Assembly (NCBI RefSeq): GCF_012933445.1
Contig: NZ_JABBNC010000042.1
Span: forward strand, 32,146-96,145
Source: Actinoplanes sp. TBRC 11911
GTDB lineage: Bacteria; Actinomycetota; Actinomycetes; Mycobacteriales; Micromonosporaceae
Reading direction: 5' to 3'
DNA: 64,000 bases
Below the pieces are notes generated by a model. That model was not told the DNA's origin. It saw nothing but the letters and a program-made list of their open reading frames with translations, and searched no databases. Shown piece by piece: positions 59,684 to 64,000 of this stretch. A program made the translations under genes and the position numbers. The first letter of the stretch is position 1. Each line of letters starts with the position of its first letter.

Positions 59684-60757
59684 TCAGGACGGCAGGGCCG
59701 GCGTTGCAGGCCGGCGGTTCACCAGGGCCGTGCGGAGCAGCAGGTCGAGCAGCGCCGGATAGTCGGTGCCGGCCGCCTGCCACATCCGCGGGAACTGCGA
59801 CATGGCCGTCATTCCCGGCATCGTGTTGACCTCGTTCACGGTCAGCGCCCCGTCCGCGGCCATGAAGAAGTCGACCCGCAGCAGCCCGGCGCAGCCCAGC
59901 GCGCGGAACACCCGGACGGCCTCCTCCTGCAGGTGCTTGGTGTGCCCCGGCTCGAGGTCGGCCGGCACCATGAACTCGGTGATGCCCTGCTCGTACTTCG
60001 CCTCGAAGTCGAAGAACCCGTGCTCGGTCGCCACCCGGATCTCCAGCGGCGGCGACGCGACGATCCGCCCGTCCGGCATCTGCAGCACGCCGACGTCGAT
60101 CTCCCGCCCCGGCACCGCGGCCTCGACCAGCACCTTCGTGTCGGACAGACGCGCCACCTCGACCGCCGCGGCCAGCGCCGACCAGTCGGTGACCCGGGAC
60201 ACCCCGATGCTCGACCCGCCGTGCGCCGGCTTCACGAACACCGGCAGCCCCAGACGCTCCCGATCGCCGTCACCGACCTGCTCGTCGTCGCGCAGCACCA
60301 CCCCGCCGGCCACCGTGAGCCCGTCCGCCACCAGGATCTTCTTGGTGAACTCCTTGTCCATCGAGGCGGCCGAGGCCAGAACACCGCTTCCCACGTACGC
60401 CACCCCGGCGAGCTCGAGCACGCTCTGCACCGTGCCGTCCTCGCCGAAGGCGCCGTGCAGCACCGGGAAGACGACGTCGACGTTGCGGATCGCCTCGATC
60501 GCCCGGAACAGGCTCTCCGCCGCGCTGAGCGGCTCGGCCCGGTCCGGCGTCATCAGCCGTAGCGTGGACTCGTCCACCGTCCCGGCCTGCCGGTCGGTGC
60601 CGACGATCCACTCGCCCTCGACGGTGATCCGCACCGGCACGACCTCGTAGCGGTCCCGGTCGAGGTGCTGCATGACGCTGGCCGCCGACTTCAGCGAGAC
60701 ACCATGCTCGGTGTTCTGCCCGCCGAAAATCACGGCAACCCGGACAGATGGGGTCAC
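59684..60757 (-). CDS. ddl: D-alanine--D-alanine ligase
   Basis: 357 residues. RVAVIFGGQNTEHGVSLKSA, VLHGAFGEDGTVQ, FVKPAHGGSSIGVSRV and VNEVNTMPGMT are the conserved ATP-grasp ligase motifs. The omega-loop reads FFDFEAKYEQG: keeping the KY tyrosine points to a D-Ala-D-Ala specificity rather than a depsipeptide (D-Ala-D-Lac) ligase. Convergent with the ATPase gene. Confidence 0.93.
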   Translation of the reverse strand: MTPSVRVAVIFGGQNTEHGVSLKSAASVMQHLDRDRYEVVPVRITVEGEWIVGTDRQAGTVDESTLRLMTPDRAEPLSAAESLFRAIEAIRNVDVVFPVLHGAFGEDGTVQSVLELAGVAYVGSGVLASAASMDKEFTKKILVADGLTVAGGVVLRDDEQVGDGDRERLGLPVFVKPAHGGSSIGVSRVTDWSALAAAVEVARLSDTKVLVEAAVPGREIDVGVLQMPDGRIVASPPLEIRVATEHGFFDFEAKYEQGITEFMVPADLEPGHTKHLQEEAVRVFRALGCAGLLRVDFFMAADGALTVNEVNTMPGMTAMSQFPRMWQAAGTDYPALLDLLLRTALVNRRPATPALPS

Positions 60758-60911
60758 GTCGCATCACTCCACGTTTGAGCTGTTTTCGCTTCTCCAGCCC
60801 GCGGATCATCCGGGATGCTGGTGCTCAAAGGGAAGACCACTTGTTGCTCAGTTCACCTTTTCGCCCGATACGTACGGTGTCGCGTTGCTCACGCGCCCAC
60901 AAAGGACAGCG

Positions 60912-61250
60912 TCAGTCCCCCAGGTACTCGGCGAGCAGTGCGGCGTGGTTGTGCTCCCGGTCGTGGACGCTGTAGAGCAGTGTCACCACCGGCGCCAGAT
61001 CACGCAGCCGGTCGACCGCTGCCGGGTTGGCGTCGAGCTCGGTCCGGTACCGCTCGGCGAATACGTCGAACTCGTCCGGATGCTGGTGGAACCACACCCG
61101 CAGGTCGGTGCTGGGCGCGACCTCCTTCGCCCACAGGTCGAGCGCCGCGCGCTCCTTCGTGACCCCGCGCGGCCAGAGCCGGTCGACCAGAACGCGGTAC
61201 CCGTCGTCCGGCGACGGCGCGTCGTAGACCCGCTTCACGCGAAAGGTCAC
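60912..61250 (-). CDS. DUF488 family protein
   Basis: 112 residues. VKRVYDAPSPDDGYRVLVDRLWPRGVTKERAALDLWAKEVAPSTDLRVWFHQHP is the DUF488 signature, and VVTLLYSVHDREHNHAALLAEYL its end. Small soluble protein found widely in bacteria; biochemical role unknown. Confidence 0.9.
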   Translation of the reverse strand: MTFRVKRVYDAPSPDDGYRVLVDRLWPRGVTKERAALDLWAKEVAPSTDLRVWFHQHPDEFDVFAERYRTELDANPAAVDRLRDLAPVVTLLYSVHDREHNHAALLAEYLGD

Positions 61251-61303
61251 GCCCCCAGCGTAGGCCGCCCGGCCCTATCGTGAGGGCCTCCAGGGGAGCT
61301 GAT

Positions 61304-61561
61304 ATGCCCGATCAGCCGCACCGAATGTTCCAGCCGTCCACCGAGCCACGCGTCCTCTCGCCCGCCGCGCCGCCCGCGTTGCCGGACGCGCCACCCGCGC
61401 CACCCGGATCATCGAGAAGCCGGCCGGCCAGTCACCGGCCACCCCTCTCGCATATCCGACATTTCCTGAGATTTGTCGGATCGGCTGGGCTGCTGGACGG
61501 GCGGGCTCGGCGCGCGGCTGCGCGGCGCTTCCATTCCGTGAGACGGGCGACCGCCTGCTGA
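61304..61561 (+). pseudogene. ORF truncated by repeat copy C
   Basis: ATG 61304 follows a good GGGGAGCT RBS (61293-61300). The first ~40 codons (MPDQPHRMFQPSTEPRVLSP, then Ala/Pro-rich) look like an ordinary proline-rich N-terminus, but from about 61425 the frame runs into repeat copy C and ends there at 61561. The original gene has most likely lost its 3' part to the element. No family can be assigned. Confidence 0.45.
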
Positions 61562-61860
61562 AACCCGCGCACGCATCATGGACCCAGCGTCCGCGATGTG
61601 GGACTGGCGTCCATTGTAGAGAGTGCCTTTGTCACGTAACGAGGCTTTCGCCCGGCACATTCTTCCGGCCGAAGGTGAACCTTGGAGAGTTATGGCTCGT
61701 ATGTGGGCGCAACTCTCCAAGGTTCACAAAAATCCGTGATGTGACCGCGGTGTCCACATAGCAGGACCGCCCGGGCGCGAACGACAGCGCCTCAGCTTTG
61801 GCGCCACCGCGCCACCGGAGCCACACTGTGACCGGGTCACCACGGTTAGGACGCGTTTAG
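61425..61860 (+). repeat. Interspersed repeat copy C (left end truncated)
   Basis: Matches B from the CACCCCTCTCGCATATCCGA block onwards. The hairpin arms GTGAACCTTGGAGAGTT (61675-61691) and complement (61711-61727) are perfect, and the loop is identical to B. The right end reads ACCACGGTTAGGACGCG, parallel to the copy A end, but the outer CTTACTCG is replaced by GCGTTTAG. The left terminal repeat is missing. The right end coincides with the stop codon of the minus-strand hydrolase gene. Confidence 0.85.
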
Positions 61861-63167
61861 AGCACGTCCGTACGCAGCCGGGTCTGCACGAGCGTTTCTA
61901 TTCGCCAGGCTCCGTCGACCTTGGCGAACTCTCCTCGGTAGTGGCCGTATCCGCGCACCTTCAGGGTGCTGCCGTCGATCCAGTCCGCCATGTTGACGAC
62001 CGAGGATGCCGAGATCGGCGAGTGGACCTCGGTCGTGAACGAGAACAGGTGGTGGATTGCTGTCGCGTCGCCCACGCTGCCGGCGATGACGTGCTCGATC
62101 TCCTTCGGGCCGGTCATCTGCGCGACCTGCTCGCCCTGCGGGTCATAGACGGTGAAGGTCGCCTCGGGCGCGAACATCTGAGCGAGCTTGTCAAACTCTT
62201 TGTGGTCGGCGTGGTAGGCGTATCCGGCCATGAACTGCCGGATCTCGTCGACGACGACCAGCCGCTCAACCTCGGACACCGCGAAGAAACGACCGAACCG
62301 CGCCGCGGTGGCCTGCGGGTTGTCGAACGCGTAGGCGTGCGACGCCTGTGCGATGACGTCGGTTTCGAGGTGCTCGGCCACCTGCCGCGCGCCGGCCAGG
62401 AGCTGGGTCCGGTAGTAGCCGTGGTCGCCGTTGAGCACCAGCACCGGCATGGGCAGCCGGGTCGTCAACTCCGCCCGGTTGGCCTTGCCGTCCGCGATCA
62501 TCGCGCCGTAGTGCTGGAAGCCGCCCCGGATACCGTCCGGCCCGGTGAAATACGGCAGATACGTGGCGACGCCGAATTCCTCAGCGTCCTCGCGGACCGA
62601 AGTCAGCCGGTAGAACGGCGTGAGGTACTCCGCCTCCTTGCCCTTGGTGAGGAAGGTGGCCAGGTCGACCTGTCCGGCGAAGCCGAACATGTAGGTGCCG
62701 CCCTCGACCGAGGGGTTCATCATCTCGTCGAGTCCGAACCCGGGAATCAGTGTCTCGGAAAGCACCAGCCGACGCACCTCGTCGGGATGCCGTGACGCGT
62801 ACGCATAAACCACCATTCCGCCGACGTCCATGCCGACCAGATTGATCGGGCCAAGTCCCAGGCTCAGCACGATCTGCCGGATGTCCTCGGCGACGTTCGT
62901 CTTGGCGAACGTATCGCTCGCGGCCGGGTCGGAGTCGCCCATGCCGCGCAGATCGGGCGCCAGCACGGTGTAGCCCCGCGCCGCGAGCAACGGCATCACC
63001 TCACGCCACAGCGCCCAGGTGAACGGGAACCCGTGCACCAGCACCACCGCCGGACCGGACCCGCCGATCACGTAGTGAATACGGGTGCCGTTCACCTCGG
63101 CGTAGCGGTGGCTGAAGCCGTCCAGGCCTTCCACCGCCAGGCCGGGTTCCGGATGAGTCACAGCCAT
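61857..63167 (-). CDS. Alpha/beta-hydrolase (epoxide hydrolase-like) fused to SnoaL/NTF2-like domain
   Basis: 436 residues. Hydrolase part (1-~300): oxyanion HGFP (45-48), nucleophile Asp114 in VGMDVGG (Asp nucleophile as in epoxide hydrolases/dehalogenases), and a late His in QASHAYAF. Residues ~300-436 (VVVDEIRQFMAGYAYHADHKEFDKLAQMFAPEATFTVYDP, then a final beta-rich part) form a SnoaL-like cone. The fusion suggests a two-step or self-binding role on a hydrophobic substrate. Expression is predicted from the MerR-type promoter at 63200-63230. The TAA lies within the end of repeat copy C. Confidence 0.8.
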   Translation of the reverse strand: MAVTHPEPGLAVEGLDGFSHRYAEVNGTRIHYVIGGSGPAVVLVHGFPFTWALWREVMPLLAARGYTVLAPDLRGMGDSDPAASDTFAKTNVAEDIRQIVLSLGLGPINLVGMDVGGMVVYAYASRHPDEVRRLVLSETLIPGFGLDEMMNPSVEGGTYMFGFAGQVDLATFLTKGKEAEYLTPFYRLTSVREDAEEFGVATYLPYFTGPDGIRGGFQHYGAMIADGKANRAELTTRLPMPVLVLNGDHGYYRTQLLAGARQVAEHLETDVIAQASHAYAFDNPQATAARFGRFFAVSEVERLVVVDEIRQFMAGYAYHADHKEFDKLAQMFAPEATFTVYDPQGEQVAQMTGPKEIEHVIAGSVGDATAIHHLFSFTTEVHSPISASSVVNMADWIDGSTLKVRGYGHYRGEFAKVDGAWRIETLVQTRLRTDVL

Positions 63168-63199
63168 CAGGGCCTCCTTGAGTGTCGATCGACTCGAAA

Positions 63200-63230
63200 C
63201 GTAAACCTTGGAGTAGGCTCCAAGGTCCAG
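63200..63230 (-). promoter_or_regulatory. MerR-type promoter: 19-bp spacer with central palindrome
   Basis: On the minus strand, CTGGAC (-35 like, 63230-63225) and TTTACG (-10 like, 63205-63200) are separated by 19 bp, the over-long spacing of MerR-activated promoters. The spacer region holds a perfect palindrome, ACCTTGGAG (63205-63213) and CTCCAAGGT (63218-63226) with a 4-bp centre. It drives the hydrolase gene, 33 bp downstream, and faces the merR gene. Confidence 0.75.
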
Positions 63231-63280
63231 GGTGATCCCTGCCTCACCCGGCCGCTCGTGTTGAAACGGAGGCTCAACGG

Positions 63281-63667
63281 ATGCTGATCGGTCAATTCGC
63301 CAAGCGGGTCGGCGTCAGTACCGACACGATCCGCTTCTACGAGAAGGTCGGATTCTTCTCCGGCAGCCGTGGTGAGAACGGCTACCGGCAATACACGGAC
63401 AGAGACATCGAGACGGCCGGCCTCATCGCGTCCGGCAAGTCGCTGGGATTCTCGCTGCGCGACATACTCGTCTTCGCCCAGGAGATGAGCGGTGGCTCAC
63501 TGGATCACGCCCGCGCCCAGGCGAGCCTGAAAGACAGGATCCAGCTCATCGACGAGCGGATCGCGTCGCTGCAGCAGGTCCGCAAACTCGCCGAGCAGCA
63601 GCTCGCCCATTGCCGAGCGGTCGAGGCACGCGAACTGGCCGCCACCTCGGTTGCCCCGTCGTCGTGA
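63281..63667 (+). CDS. MerR family transcriptional regulator
   Basis: 128 residues, RBS GGAGG 8 bases before ATG 63281. IGQFAKRVGVSTDTIRFYEKVGFFSGSRGENGYRQYTDRDIE is the canonical MerR winged helix. The dimerisation helix (SLKDRIQLIDERIASLQQVRKLAEQQLAHC) is followed by a short tail with one Cys, so metal sensing by several Cys is unlikely; an organic inducer fits better. Divergent from the hydrolase it probably activates. Confidence 0.93.
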   Translation: MLIGQFAKRVGVSTDTIRFYEKVGFFSGSRGENGYRQYTDRDIETAGLIASGKSLGFSLRDILVFAQEMSGGSLDHARAQASLKDRIQLIDERIASLQQVRKLAEQQLAHCRAVEARELAATSVAPSS

Positions 63668-63735
63668 GTGATCCCCGTTGACGCCTGGGTCGTCACCAGC
63701 ATTTAGCTGGGCGCCGGCCGACGCGGCACCGACTT

Positions 63736-64000
63736 TCAGTAGCGGTAGTGATCCGGCTTGTACGGGCCGTTCACGTCGACGCCCAGGTATTCGGCCTGCT
63801 TTTTGGTGAGTGTGGTCAGGTGTACGCCCAGGGCGTCCAGGTGCAGCCGCGCGACTTTCTCGTCGAGGTGTTTGGGCAGTACGTAGACCTGCTTGTCGTA
63901 CTCGCCGGGCTTGGTCCAGAGCTCGATCTGGGCCATCACCTGGTTGGTGAACGAGTTCGACATGACGAAGCTGGGGTGGCCGGTGGCGTTGCCCAGGTTG
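63736..64000 (-). CDS. ahcY: S-adenosylhomocysteine hydrolase, C-terminal part
   Basis: The last 87 residues are visible and the 5' end lies beyond the window. The end LPKHLDEKVARLHLDALGVHLTTLT...YLGVDVNGPYKPDHYRY is diagnostic of AhcY, including the final PYKPDHYRY that contributes to the NAD site of the partner subunit. The frame continues upstream as NLGNATGHPSFVM, again AhcY. Housekeeping enzyme of the methyl cycle. Confidence 0.96.
   Translation of the reverse strand, partial: NLGNATGHPSFVMSNSFTNQVMAQIELWTKPGEYDKQVYVLPKHLDEKVARLHLDALGVHLTTLTKKQAEYLGVDVNGPYKPDHYRY

Noticed and set aside
59684..60757. VanA-like D-Ala-D-Lac ligase
   Set aside because: The omega-loop keeps the KY tyrosine of D-Ala-D-Ala ligases, and no vanH or vanX gene is nearby.
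1..64000. CRISPR array, rRNA or tRNA genes
   Set aside because: No spaced direct repeats of CRISPR type, and no recognisable tRNA cloverleaf or rRNA sequence was seen by reading; a tRNA scan would settle the latter.

Overview
The window looks like a chromosome segment of a very high-GC actinomycete, most likely from the Micromonosporaceae (Actinoplanes or a close relative). The reasons are the codon use, frequent GTG/TTG starts, many GTGA/ATGA gene couplings, large ATP-binding LuxR regulators (LAL type), DUF6461 and DUF1152 proteins, and a mycothiol-dependent isomerase-like protein. Genus is inferred from gene content, not from a marker gene. No rRNA, tRNA or CRISPR array was recognised.

Layout. 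1-9.5 kb: two divergent LAL regulators, a flavin-dependent acyl-CoA dehydrogenase-like monooxygenase, and a run of small accessory genes (GNAT, PPOX-fold, VOC). 9.3-11 kb: two gene remnants on either side of repeat copy A, then an atypical low-GC membrane protein. 11-16.7 kb: a NarL-type two-component system divergent from a tightly coupled lipoprotein/adaptor/ATPase/FtsX-permease export operon, with a candidate palindromic operator between them. 16.7-22.5 kb: mostly uncharacterised proteins plus an SDR without the usual Tyr. 22.6-25.3 kb: repeat copy B followed by an unexplained two-gene module (helical-repeat protein plus a 214-residue alpha/beta protein). 25.3-29 kb: ECF sigma factor with SnoaL tail, ArsR plus AHSA1-like pair, DHA2 exporter, cupin. 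29-30.4 kb: non-coding repeat zone with a 62-bp tandem hairpin repeat and inverted, diverged repeat copy D. 30.4-38.6 kb: methyltransferase, reductases, GNAT, secreted hydrolase, LigD-like ligase, msrA, and a tandem pair of membrane-protein paralogues, one of which has lost its membrane part. 38.6-40.6 kb: an apparently complete IS607-type element (serine recombinase plus TnpB) with candidate omegaRNA stem-loops. 40.7-48.3 kb: GNAT; ribA/deaminase/MarR operon with paired operators; PEP-utilising enzyme/TetR operon with a perfect operator palindrome; VOC, methyltransferase, sialidase-like protein. 48.3-56.9 kb: secreted M1 peptidase, a complete ferric-iron ABC importer (binding protein, fused permease, ATPase) behind an IdeR/DtxR-like iron box shared with a divergent two-component system, then a GGDEF protein. 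56.9-60.8 kb: alanine racemase and D-Ala-D-Ala ligase flanking a P-loop ATPase/HTH gene. 60.9-64 kb: DUF488 protein, truncated ORF, repeat copy C, an alpha/beta-hydrolase-SnoaL fusion controlled by a divergent MerR regulator through a 19-bp-spacer promoter, and the end of ahcY.

The least explained structure is a family of ~0.5-kb non-coding interspersed repeats (A 9521-10031, B 22628-23129, C about 61425-61860, and diverged, inverted D about 29823-30020). Each carries a long hairpin with a 19-nt loop that is identical in B, C and D. A and B have terminal inverted repeats beginning (GA)CGAGTAAG. Copies sit directly at gene ends and beside gene remnants. The 9-bp core of the hairpin arms, ACCTTGGAG/CTCCAAGGT, is the same as the arms of the MerR operator at 63205-63226.
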